Shown in pieces: positions 26,603 to 34,280 of a stretch of DNA of 64,000 nucleotides. Where the stretch lies: the NCBI RefSeq assembly GCF_000425385.1, contig NZ_AUDI01000004.1, positions 496,001 through 560,000 of the forward strand. Reading direction: 5' to 3'. The position numbers and the translations under genes were made by a program. Each line of letters begins with the position of its first letter. The stretch's first letter is position 1. Origin of the DNA: Pseudoduganella violaceinigra DSM 15887. Its GTDB lineage: Bacteria > Pseudomonadota > Gammaproteobacteria > Burkholderiales > Burkholderiaceae_D. The notes beneath the pieces are model-generated. The model ran no database searches and was not told the origin of the DNA. It saw nothing but the letters and a program-made list of their open reading frames with translations.

Positions 26603-27046
26603 ATGATCGTGAAATCGAAATTTGGCGTTCGTGCACTATTCGTTTGCTTTGCTTTTGCTTTAACCGTTACTGGATTCCTCGTTTGGGCAAAAGCAGCGTA
26701 TGGCCAACCGGAGGCTATATCGGTAGCAAAGACCTTTTTGCTCAGATTGCAAAGCGGTGATTTTGAAAGTGCCCATGAGCTGACAACCAAGAAAGGATAC
26801 GTCGGCAAGACCGCAGCAGAACTGCGCGAGTTCTCCCAGCGGCACACTTGCTTCAGCGGGCGATTTGTTTCGACCTTTCCTAGACAGACCAATGGAAACC
26901 GGCTGCGCAGGTTGTTCCGTGGTCAAGACGTCGATATGGACGAAGTCAATGTCGAATTTGAGGGCACGTGCTTACTGGGTGTCAGGTTGCGGCGAACGTC
27001 GGACAAGGCATGGAGGGTTTTCTATTTCGCCAGTCATGCCGGATAG
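26603..27046 (+). CDS. Membrane-anchored or exported hypothetical protein
   Basis: 147 residues from ATG 26603, chosen because AGGA precedes it and it opens straight into a hydrophobic signal/anchor (VRALFVCFAFALTVTGFLVW). The mature part is a small alpha/beta domain with two cysteines. A frame extending to 26468 adds 45 residues unlike a signal peptide and is rejected. The segment from AISVAKTFLLRLQSGDFESAHELT recalls DUF4864/DUF3887-like periplasmic proteins, but I am not sure. Confidence 0.6.
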   Translation: MIVKSKFGVRALFVCFAFALTVTGFLVWAKAAYGQPEAISVAKTFLLRLQSGDFESAHELTTKKGYVGKTAAELREFSQRHTCFSGRFVSTFPRQTNGNRLRRLFRGQDVDMDEVNVEFEGTCLLGVRLRRTSDKAWRVFYFASHAG

Positions 27047-27229
27047 TTGAGTAGCGCAGCCAGCCCACACGCTGACAAGCCGCTTAAAGTGGATGGGCGG
27101 AACCGATGAAGCTTACCCTCACCCAAAAGAGGTAGGCGGGGCACCCCCGGATGGGCGATTTAGAGCAGCGCATCGTTGGCTATTCTTCTTCTTGTGATTA
27201 CAACCCCACAAGAAAGAAAGGCCAACACC

Positions 27230-28204
27230 ATGTCATCTCCTATCAGCAACCGCCGTCGCCATGCCCTGCTGGGCGCCGCCACTGCCACCGCCGCCGCTGT
27301 CGCAGCGGGCGCCTCGTTCTCCGCTGTCGCGGCACCGGCGAGCCCCAAAGGCAGCGCCGCAGCCGGCCGCACCTCCGGTACTTTTACCACCCGTGATGGT
27401 GTGGAGATCTATTACAAAGATTGGGGCCCGCGTAACGGTCCTGTTGTGGTATTCAGCCATGGCTGGCCGCTGAATTCCGATAGCTGGGAATCGCAAATGC
27501 TGTTCCTGGCCGACCATGGCTACCGGACGATCGCCCATGACCGCCGCGGCCATGGCCGTTCCAGCCAGCCTTGGGACGGCAACGACATGGATCACTACGC
27601 AGACGATCTGGCGCAGTTGCTGGATTTGCTGGACGTGAAGAATGCGGCGCTGTTCGGCTTCTCCACCGGCGGCGGCGAAGTGGCGCGCTACCTGGCCCGT
27701 CACGGCAGCAAGCGTGTTGCCAAGGCCGGCCTGATTTCCGCCGTGCCGCCGCTGATGTTGAAGACCGCGGCCAATCCGGGTGGCTTGCCGATGGAAGTAT
27801 TCGATGGTATCCGTGCCGGTTCGCTGAAGGACCGTTCGCAGCTCTACCTGGATATCGCCTCCGGCCCGTTCTTCAATTTCAACCGTCCAGGCTCCAAGCC
27901 ATCGCAAGGCATGATCAATGCGTGGTGGATGCAGGGGATGATGGCTGGTCACAAGAACACCTATGACTGCATCAAGGCTTTCTCGGAGACCGATTTCACC
28001 GCAGACCTGAAAAAGATCGACATCCCGATGCTGGTGTTGCATGGCGACGACGACCAGATTGTGCCGATCGATGCTTCGGCCAAGGCTGCTGCTAAGCTGC
28101 TGAAGAACGCCAAGCTGGTGGTGTACCCGGGCGCCCCGCATGGGTTGACCGATACCCACAAAGACAAGCTGAACGCCGATCTGCTGGCCTTCATCAAGGG
28201 CTAA
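27230..28204 (+). CDS. Tat-exported alpha/beta hydrolase, non-heme chloroperoxidase / arylesterase type
   Basis: 324 residues. The N-terminus [25 protein letters not shown] is a twin-arginine-type signal, so the enzyme is probably folded in the cytoplasm and exported. The catalytic Ser145 is in GFSTGGGE, with the acid in HGDDDQIVP and His in [23 protein letters not shown] is typical of the haloperoxidase-like esterases. ATG 27230 follows AGAAAGG; an upstream in-frame ATG at 27176 would bury the Tat motif and is rejected. It is first in a seven-gene + strand operon, three bases before the catalase. Confidence 0.93.
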   Translation: MSSPISNRRRHALLGAATATAAAVAAGASFSAVAAPASPKGSAAAGRTSGTFTTRDGVEIYYKDWGPRNGPVVVFSHGWPLNSDSWESQMLFLADHGYRTIAHDRRGHGRSSQPWDGNDMDHYADDLAQLLDLLDVKNAALFGFSTGGGEVARYLARHGSKRVAKAGLISAVPPLMLKTAANPGGLPMEVFDGIRAGSLKDRSQLYLDIASGPFFNFNRPGSKPSQGMINAWWMQGMMAGHKNTYDCIKAFSETDFTADLKKIDIPMLVLHGDDDQIVPIDASAKAAAKLLKNAKLVVYPGAPHGLTDTHKDKLNADLLAFIKG

Positions 28205-28207
28205 TTC

Positions 28208-29653
28208 ATGGAGCGATACCTGACTACCGCGGCCGGCGCACCGGTCGCGGACAACCAGAACGTGGAAACGGCGGGTCCGCGCGGCCCAATGCTGCTGCAG
28301 GACGTGTGGCACCTGGAAAAGCTGGCCCACTTCCACCGTGAAGTCATCCCCGAACGCCGCATGCACGCCAAGGGATCCGGTGCCTTCGGGACGTTCACCG
28401 TGACCCACGACATCACGCGCTACTCCAAAGCTGCGCTGTTCGGCGCTGTTGGCAAGAAGACCGATGTGTTCGCACGCTTCTCCACCGTGGCCGGCGAGCG
28501 CGGTGCGGCGGATGCGGAACGCGATATCCGCGGTTTCGCCGTCAAGTTCTATACCGAGCAAGGCAACTGGGACGTGGTTGGCAACAATACGCCGGTGTTC
28601 TTCATGCGCGACCCGCTCAAGTTCCCGGACCTGAACCACGCCGTGAAGCGGGACCCTCGCACGAACCTGCGAAGCGCCGAAAACAACTGGGACTATTGGA
28701 CCTTGCTGCCGGAAGCGCTGCACCAGGTCACCATTGTCATGAGTGAGCGCGGCATTCCTGCCTCGTATCGGCACATGCATGGTTTCGGCAGCCATACCTT
28801 CAGCTTTATCAACGCTGCGGGTGAACGGCACTGGGTGAAATTCCACTTCACCAGCCAGCAAGGGATCGTCAATCTGAGCGATGAGGAAGCGTCGGCGCTG
28901 ATCGCCAGGGACCGCGAATCCTCGCAGCGCGACCTGTTCGAAGCGATCGAGCGCGGTGAATATCCGCGCTGGACGCTGAAAGTGCAACTGATGACGGAGC
29001 AGCAGGCCGCAAATGCGTCCTTCAATCCGTTTGACCTGACCAAGGTCTGGCCGCATAAAGAATACCCGCTGCATGAAGTTGGCGTACTGGAGTTGAACCG
29101 CAACCCGGAGAACTACCACGCCGACGTCGAACAGGCGGCTTTCACGCCAGCCAATGTGGTGCCGGGCATCGGTTTTTCGCCTGATCGCATGCTGCAATCG
29201 CGCCTGTTCGCTTATGGCGACGCGCAGCGTTACCGCCTGGGCGTGAACCACCACGCTATCCCGGTCAACGCGCCGCGCTGCCCGTTCCATAGCTACCATC
29301 GTGACGGCGCCATGCGCGTCGACGGCAACCAGGGCTCCACTATCGGCTACGAGCCCAATTCCAAAGGCGAATGGCAGGAGCAAGCTGCCTACGCCGAGCC
29401 GCCGCTGGCGTTGGATGGCGCGGCTGCGCGCTGGAACCATCGTGTGGATGACGACTATTACAGCCAGCCGCGCGCGCTGTTCCGCCTGATGGACGAACGC
29501 CAGCGCCAGACGCTGTTCGACAACACCGCGCGTTCGCTGGCCGGCGTGCCGCTGCATATTCAGCAGCGCCACATTGAAAACTGCAGCAAGGCCGACGAGG
29601 CCTACGGCGCGGGCGTTTCCGCCGCGCTCGACAAATTACGACCACTTTGGTAA
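28208..29653 (+). CDS. Monofunctional heme catalase, small-subunit clade
   Basis: 481 residues. Distal His53 is in [12 protein letters not shown], distal Asn126 in [10 protein letters not shown] and the proximal heme ligand Tyr336 in [12 protein letters not shown]. The length fits clade 3 (NADPH-binding, ~480 residues) rather than the large-subunit clade. It removes hydrogen peroxide in the cytoplasm. Being inside an operon of hydrolases and membrane proteins is less usual than a stand-alone OxyR-controlled gene. Confidence 0.97.
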   Translation: MERYLTTAAGAPVADNQNVETAGPRGPMLLQDVWHLEKLAHFHREVIPERRMHAKGSGAFGTFTVTHDITRYSKAALFGAVGKKTDVFARFSTVAGERGAADAERDIRGFAVKFYTEQGNWDVVGNNTPVFFMRDPLKFPDLNHAVKRDPRTNLRSAENNWDYWTLLPEALHQVTIVMSERGIPASYRHMHGFGSHTFSFINAAGERHWVKFHFTSQQGIVNLSDEEASALIARDRESSQRDLFEAIERGEYPRWTLKVQLMTEQQAANASFNPFDLTKVWPHKEYPLHEVGVLELNRNPENYHADVEQAAFTPANVVPGIGFSPDRMLQSRLFAYGDAQRYRLGVNHHAIPVNAPRCPFHSYHRDGAMRVDGNQGSTIGYEPNSKGEWQEQAAYAEPPLALDGAAARWNHRVDDDYYSQPRALFRLMDERQRQTLFDNTARSLAGVPLHIQQRHIENCSKADEAYGAGVSAALDKLRPLW

Positions 29654-29672
29654 TTCTTCGAAACGAATACAA

Positions 29673-30329
29673 ATGACCATTACCGCTAAAGCCGCTCCAG
29701 GCACCCTGTTGCTGACACCGGGCGACCACACCCTGATCATGATCGACCATCAGTCGCAGATGGCCTTCGCAACCCATTCGATCGACGCGGTCACGCTGCG
29801 CAGCAACGCCGCTCTCGTGGCGCACGCCGCCGCCGGCTTCGATGTGTCGACCATCGTCACCAGTGTGGCGGAGAAGAGCTTCTCCGGCCCGGTTTTCGAC
29901 GAAGTCAAGGACGCCTTCCCGGGCGCCGAAGTGACTGACCGCACCTCAATGAACACCTGGGAAGACGAAAACGTGATCCGCCGCATCAATGCCATCGGTA
30001 AGAAACGCATCGTGCTGGCTGGCTTGTGGACCTCCGTCTGCATCGTTGGACCGGCGCTCTCCGCACTGGACCAGGGCTTTGAGGTGTATGTGATTGCCGA
30101 CGCTTGCGGCGACGTCTCGGCCGAAGCGCACCAGCGTGCAATGGAGCGCATGATCCAGGCCGGTGCGCGCCCAATGACTTCGCTGCAGTACCTGCTGGAA
30201 CTGCAACGCGACTGGGCACGGACCGATACCTATGAATTGACCACCGGGATCGCGAAGAAATTTGGCGGAGCTTACGGTCTGGGTATCATCTACGCTCAAA
30301 CCATGTTCCACGCCAAGGAAGGCCAGTGA
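29673..30329 (+). CDS. Isochorismatase-fold hydrolase, YcaC-like
   Basis: 218 residues. The first strand ends in MIDHQSQM (Asp25), a lysine is in VAEKSF, and the nucleophile is Cys123 in LWTSVCIVG, giving the Asp-Lys-Cys set of the cysteine-hydrolase superfamily. The substrate of YcaC-type members is not settled. ATG 29673 is 20 bases after the catalase stop; the frame is open further up but overlaps the catalase. Its stop overlaps the GTG of the next gene. Confidence 0.92.
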   Translation: MTITAKAAPGTLLLTPGDHTLIMIDHQSQMAFATHSIDAVTLRSNAALVAHAAAGFDVSTIVTSVAEKSFSGPVFDEVKDAFPGAEVTDRTSMNTWEDENVIRRINAIGKKRIVLAGLWTSVCIVGPALSALDQGFEVYVIADACGDVSAEAHQRAMERMIQAGARPMTSLQYLLELQRDWARTDTYELTTGIAKKFGGAYGLGIIYAQTMFHAKEGQ

Positions 30330-30583
30330 AGATTTATCTTCTCTCGCTGGGTGCCGGCCTGTTGGCCGGCATCTTGTACGGCGCGCTGAACGTGCGCTCA
30401 CCGGCGCCGCCCGTGGTGGCGCTGGTGGGGCTGCTCGGCATCCTGTTGGGGGAGCAGCTGCCGCCGCTGGTTCGCCAGTGGCTGGCGCCGAAAGAACAGC
30501 AGATTTCATGGTTGCGTGAGCAGGTCAAGCCGCATTGTTTCGGCGAACTGCCATGCGCCGGCAAAGATGAGGGAAAGCAATGA
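30326..30583 (+). CDS. XapX-domain small membrane protein
   Basis: 85 residues starting with GTG in a GTGA overlap with the previous stop. Two hydrophobic stretches (LLSLGAGLLAGILYGALNVRSP and VALVGLLGILLGEQL) fit the XapX family of two-helix membrane proteins. The C-terminal tail has two cysteines. Function unknown; family members are often linked to hydrolase and amidohydrolase genes as here. Confidence 0.85.
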   Translation: MKIYLLSLGAGLLAGILYGALNVRSPAPPVVALVGLLGILLGEQLPPLVRQWLAPKEQQISWLREQVKPHCFGELPCAGKDEGKQ

Positions 30584-32472
30584 GTAAGATACCGGAGCTG
30601 ATACTTCATAATGGCCGCTTCACGACCCTGAACAAGGGCCAGCCCGAGGCCAGTGCAGTCGCCGTGACAGGCGGCCGTTTCACCCATGTAGGCGAGGCGC
30701 GCGAAATACTGCCGCTGGCGGGACCGCAAACCCGCCTCATCGACTTGCAAGGCCGGCGCGTGCTGCCCGGCCTGATTGACAACCATCTGCACCTGATACG
30801 CGGTGGCCTGAACTTCAATATGGAGTTGCGCTGGGACGGCGTGCGCTCGCTGGCCGATGCGATGGCCATGCTGCGTGCCCAGGTGGCGATTACCCCGGCG
30901 CCGCAGTGGGTGCGCGTGGTGGGCGGCTTCACCGAGCACCAGTTCGCGGAGAAGCGCCTGCCGACCATTGAGGAGCTGAATGCCGTTGCTCCCGACACGC
31001 CGGTGTTTATCCTGCATCTTTACGACAGGGCGCTGTTGAATGGCGCAGCACTGCGCGCGGTGGGCTATGACCGCGACACGCCGGAGCCGCCGGGTGGCCA
31101 GATCCTGCGCGATCGTGCAGGTAATCCGACCGGCTTGCTGCTGGCGAAACCGAATGCATCGATCCTGTACGCCACGCTGGCCAAGGGACCCAAGCTGCCG
31201 CCGGAATACCAGCTCAACTCCACCCGCCATTTCATGCGCGAGCTAAATCGCCTTGGCGTGACCGGCGCACTGGATGCAGGCGGTGGCAACCAAAACTACC
31301 CTGAGGATTATCAGGTGATCCAGCAACTGGCCGATGCTGGGGAATTGACCATCCGCCTGGCCTATAACCTGTTTACGCAAAAGCCCAAGCAGGAGAAGGA
31401 CGACTTCCTGAACTGGGCGGCCAGCAGCAAGTACCAGCAAGGCGACGACTACTTCCGTCACAACGGCGCAGGCGAGATGCTGACCTTCTCGGCCGCGGAC
31501 TTCGAAGACTTCCGCCAGCCGCGCCCCGATATGCCTGCCGGCATGGAAGATGACCTGGAAGGCGTGATCCGTATCCTGGTGCAGAACCGCTGGCCATGGC
31601 GCATGCACGCAACCTATGACGAGACCATCTCGCGCGCGCTGGACGTGTTCGAGAAAGTGAACCGCGACATGCCGCTTGATGGCCTGCATTGGTTCTTCGA
31701 CCATGCGGAAACCATTTCTCCGAAGTCCATCGACCGCATTGCGGCGTTGGGAGGCGGGGTAGCAGTGCAGCACCGCATGGCTTACCAGGGCGAGTATTTC
31801 GTCGAGCGCTACGGAGCTGCGGCAGCGGAAGCGACGCCGCCGGTGAAGTACCTGCTGGAGTCGGGCGTCAAGGTGTCGGCTGGCACAGATGCGACGCGCG
31901 TGGCTTCTTACAATCCGTGGGTCTCGCTGTCATGGCTGACCACTGGACGCACTGTAGGCGGAATGCGGCTTTATCCGCAGCGCAATCTGCTGGACCGCGA
32001 GGCGGCGCTGCGCATGTGGACCGAAAACGTGACCTGGTTCTCCAACGAGGAAGGCAAGAAGGGCCGCATCGAGGTTGGCCAATTGGCGGACCTGATGGTG
32101 CCCGACCGCGACTTCATGCGTTGCCCGGAGGACGAGATTACGGATATCACTTCGCTGCTGACCATTGTAGGCGGCAAGGTGGTTTACGGTGCCGGGCTGT
32201 TTGGCGCATTCGACCCGCCGATTCCGCCTGCGATGCCTGACTGGTCGCCGGTACGCCAGTACGGCGGCTACGGCTCCTGGGGCACCATGCCCGGCGCCAT
32301 GGCGCTTGGCCAGGGCAGGGCGGCAACGGTGGCCGCGGCGGCGGGATGCGGCTGCGCCAAACAATGCGGCATGCACGGCCACCAGCATGCCACAGCGTGG
32401 ACGCGCTCCCTGCCGATCTCGGATCTGAAGTCGTTCTGGGGCGCGCTGGGTTGTTCCTGTTGGGCAGTGTGA
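30580..32472 (+). CDS. Amidohydrolase, YtcJ-like, with Cys/His-rich C-terminal tail
   Basis: 630 residues. The metal-dependent amidohydrolase layout is visible: small beta-sandwich start, LIDNHLHL metal-binding motif (~65-72), HWFFDHAE (~372), and AGTDATR (~435) before the closing sandwich domain. The start overlaps the previous stop (ATGA). The C-terminal ~60 residues beyond the usual end contain GCGCAKQCGMHGHQH and end in CSCW, a possible metal-binding tail. Substrate unknown; YtcJ-like proteins act on varied amides and esters. Confidence 0.9.
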   Translation: MSKIPELILHNGRFTTLNKGQPEASAVAVTGGRFTHVGEAREILPLAGPQTRLIDLQGRRVLPGLIDNHLHLIRGGLNFNMELRWDGVRSLADAMAMLRAQVAITPAPQWVRVVGGFTEHQFAEKRLPTIEELNAVAPDTPVFILHLYDRALLNGAALRAVGYDRDTPEPPGGQILRDRAGNPTGLLLAKPNASILYATLAKGPKLPPEYQLNSTRHFMRELNRLGVTGALDAGGGNQNYPEDYQVIQQLADAGELTIRLAYNLFTQKPKQEKDDFLNWAASSKYQQGDDYFRHNGAGEMLTFSAADFEDFRQPRPDMPAGMEDDLEGVIRILVQNRWPWRMHATYDETISRALDVFEKVNRDMPLDGLHWFFDHAETISPKSIDRIAALGGGVAVQHRMAYQGEYFVERYGAAAAEATPPVKYLLESGVKVSAGTDATRVASYNPWVSLSWLTTGRTVGGMRLYPQRNLLDREAALRMWTENVTWFSNEEGKKGRIEVGQLADLMVPDRDFMRCPEDEITDITSLLTIVGGKVVYGAGLFGAFDPPIPPAMPDWSPVRQYGGYGSWGTMPGAMALGQGRAATVAAAAGCGCAKQCGMHGHQHATAWTRSLPISDLKSFWGALGCSCWAV

Positions 32473-32473
32473 C

Positions 32474-32896
32474 ATGGCGCAGCACACTCGCGGCGCTGGG
32501 CTCTGGCACACCGGCATCGGTGGGCTGCATTGGCTGTTCCTGCTTCTGCTGTGCTCCGCCTACCTGCAGGGCGGCCTGGCCAAGCTGCTCGATTTTGGCG
32601 GGGCTGTCCGGGAAATGCAGCACTTCGGACTTCAGCCGCCTGCACCGCTGGCGATACTGGTGATCGCCAGCGAACTGGGAGCGGCGGCCATGATCCTGAG
32701 CGGCCGCCTGCGCTGGCTGGGCGCCATCTGGCTGGCCTTGTTCACGGTGGCGGCCACGTTCATCGCCAACCGCTATTGGAATTTCAATGGCCAGGAACGA
32801 TTTGCCGCTGTGAACAGCTTTTACGAGCATTTGGGACTGGCCGGAGGCTTCTTGCTGGTGGCCTGGCATGACTTGGCGGGGAAGGTGGGAAGATGA
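32474..32896 (+). CDS. DoxX-family membrane protein
   Basis: 140 residues with four hydrophobic segments and the DoxX pattern (YLQGGLAKLLDF, then ELGAAAMILSGR and the late FYEHLGLAGGFLLV). It begins one base after the amidohydrolase stop. DoxX-like proteins are inner-membrane proteins tied to redox stress and quinone chemistry in several bacteria; the precise role here is unknown. Confidence 0.88.
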   Translation: MAQHTRGAGLWHTGIGGLHWLFLLLLCSAYLQGGLAKLLDFGGAVREMQHFGLQPPAPLAILVIASELGAAAMILSGRLRWLGAIWLALFTVAATFIANRYWNFNGQERFAAVNSFYEHLGLAGGFLLVAWHDLAGKVGR

Positions 32897-33510
32897 CACG
32901 CAATACTGCCCTGAGTTTCGTGGCCGGGTATGTCGATACCCTGGGATTCATTGCGCTGCATGGCCTCTTTACGGCTCACGTGACGGGCAACTTCGTGCTG
33001 CTCGGGCGGGAGGTGGTCGCGCCAGGAAACGATGTGCTGCTCAAACTTCTTGCCTTCCCGGCCTTCGTGGCGGGCGTGGTGGCCGTGCGCGCTCTGGTGC
33101 GTTTGCGCCAGCGCACCGGCAGCGATGCATTACGCCCGGCCCACCTGTTGCAAGCAGCGTTGCTGCTGGCATCGGCGGCTGCGGCGCGCTGGGACATGGC
33201 GGCTGGCCTGCTATGCGCCGCGGGCATGGGGGCGCAGAACGGCTACGGGAAGCTGCTCTTGGCGAAACTGCCTGCGAGTACCGTCATGACGGGCAACGTC
33301 ACTCAGTTGGTGATCGATTGCCTGGATCGGGTGGACGGCGCCCCACGGCCCGCGCTGGCCAGTCTGGCGGGCGGCATACTTGCCTTCGGGTTGGGTTGCA
33401 TGGCAGGCGCGCTGGCCTCGCAGTGGGGAATGGCTGTCGGTTTGCTGCCGGCAGCGGTACTGTTGCTAGGGTTGGCCTGGTTCTCACAGACCGATAATGC
33501 CGCGCTTTAG
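32893..33510 (+). CDS. DUF1275 (YoaK-like) membrane protein
   Basis: 205 residues, about six transmembrane segments. The FVAGYVDTLGFIALHGLFTAHVTGN start and the mid TGNVTQLVID are the duplicated signature of DUF1275. The ATG overlaps the DoxX stop (ATGA). Last gene of the operon; its 3' end overlaps the convergent response-regulator gene by 27 bases. Function unknown. Confidence 0.92.
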   Translation: MTRNTALSFVAGYVDTLGFIALHGLFTAHVTGNFVLLGREVVAPGNDVLLKLLAFPAFVAGVVAVRALVRLRQRTGSDALRPAHLLQAALLLASAAAARWDMAAGLLCAAGMGAQNGYGKLLLAKLPASTVMTGNVTQLVIDCLDRVDGAPRPALASLAGGILAFGLGCMAGALASQWGMAVGLLPAAVLLLGLAWFSQTDNAAL

Positions 33511-34176
33511 CGCAATAGTGACGGCGTGCGTGCGGTCGTTGGCATCGAGCTTGGTCAGGATGCTCCGCATGTGCGTCTTCACAGTTTCCTCGGAAATCTC
33601 CAGCAGGCTGGAGATGCGCTTATTGGAGTTGCCGGCCGCCGCGCATTGCAACACTTCGACTTCGCGCTCGCTAAGCAAGGATGCGCCCATATGATTGGCG
33701 AGTTGCTGCGCGATCGCGGGCGAGATGTAGCGTTGTCCGTCGTGAACCGTGCGGATCATCTGCACCAGTTCCTTTCGTAGACTGCTCTTGAGCAGGAAGC
33801 CGTAGGCGCCAGCTTCCAATGCACGCCGCACCTGGGCGTCGCCGCCGAAAGTGGTGAGCATTACGATGCGGGCGGCAGGGAACCGTGATCGGATTGCCTG
33901 CAGCGCTTCCACTCCGCACGTGCCTGGCATCGCCAGGTCCATAATGGTCACGTCCGGCCGGTGGGCGGCCCAGGCGGAGATCGCCTCGTCGCCGTCTCCC
34001 GCCTCGGCCACCACCCGCATGTCCATCTGGCTGTTAATGGCTTCGGCTACGCCGCTCCGCAACATGGGATGATCGTCTACCAGCAGTACGCTGATTTGTG
34101 AATCAAGTGACGGGAAATCCTGACTGCTCAAAAATACTCCTGCATTGGATAAAAACGGGGATTCTACCAAAGGCAA
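33484..34176 (-). CDS. NarL/LuxR-family response regulator
   Basis: 230 residues. Receiver domain (about 28-145) with the acidic pair Asp34/Asp35, phosphoacceptor Asp80 in VTIMDLAMPG and the conserved Lys in GFLLKSS. C-terminal GerE helix-turn-helix LSEREVEVLQCAAAGNSNKRI and ETVKTHMRSILTKL. It lies divergent from a histidine kinase (105 bases between starts) and is presumably its partner. The first ~25 residues may be over-extended; a start nearer ISVLLVDDHPM is possible. Confidence 0.93.
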   Translation of the reverse strand: MPLVESPFLSNAGVFLSSQDFPSLDSQISVLLVDDHPMLRSGVAEAINSQMDMRVVAEAGDGDEAISAWAAHRPDVTIMDLAMPGTCGVEALQAIRSRFPAARIVMLTTFGGDAQVRRALEAGAYGFLLKSSLRKELVQMIRTVHDGQRYISPAIAQQLANHMGASLLSEREVEVLQCAAAGNSNKRISSLLEISEETVKTHMRSILTKLDANDRTHAVTIALKRGIIGL

Positions 34177-34280
34177 CGATTCCCCTAGTCCGTGACCGCT
34201 ACCGCACGTTATCCGGCCAGGACTTGGTCTCCGGTGAATGGGAACGTAAAATGCCGGGTTGATTACCCGAATTTACCTCT

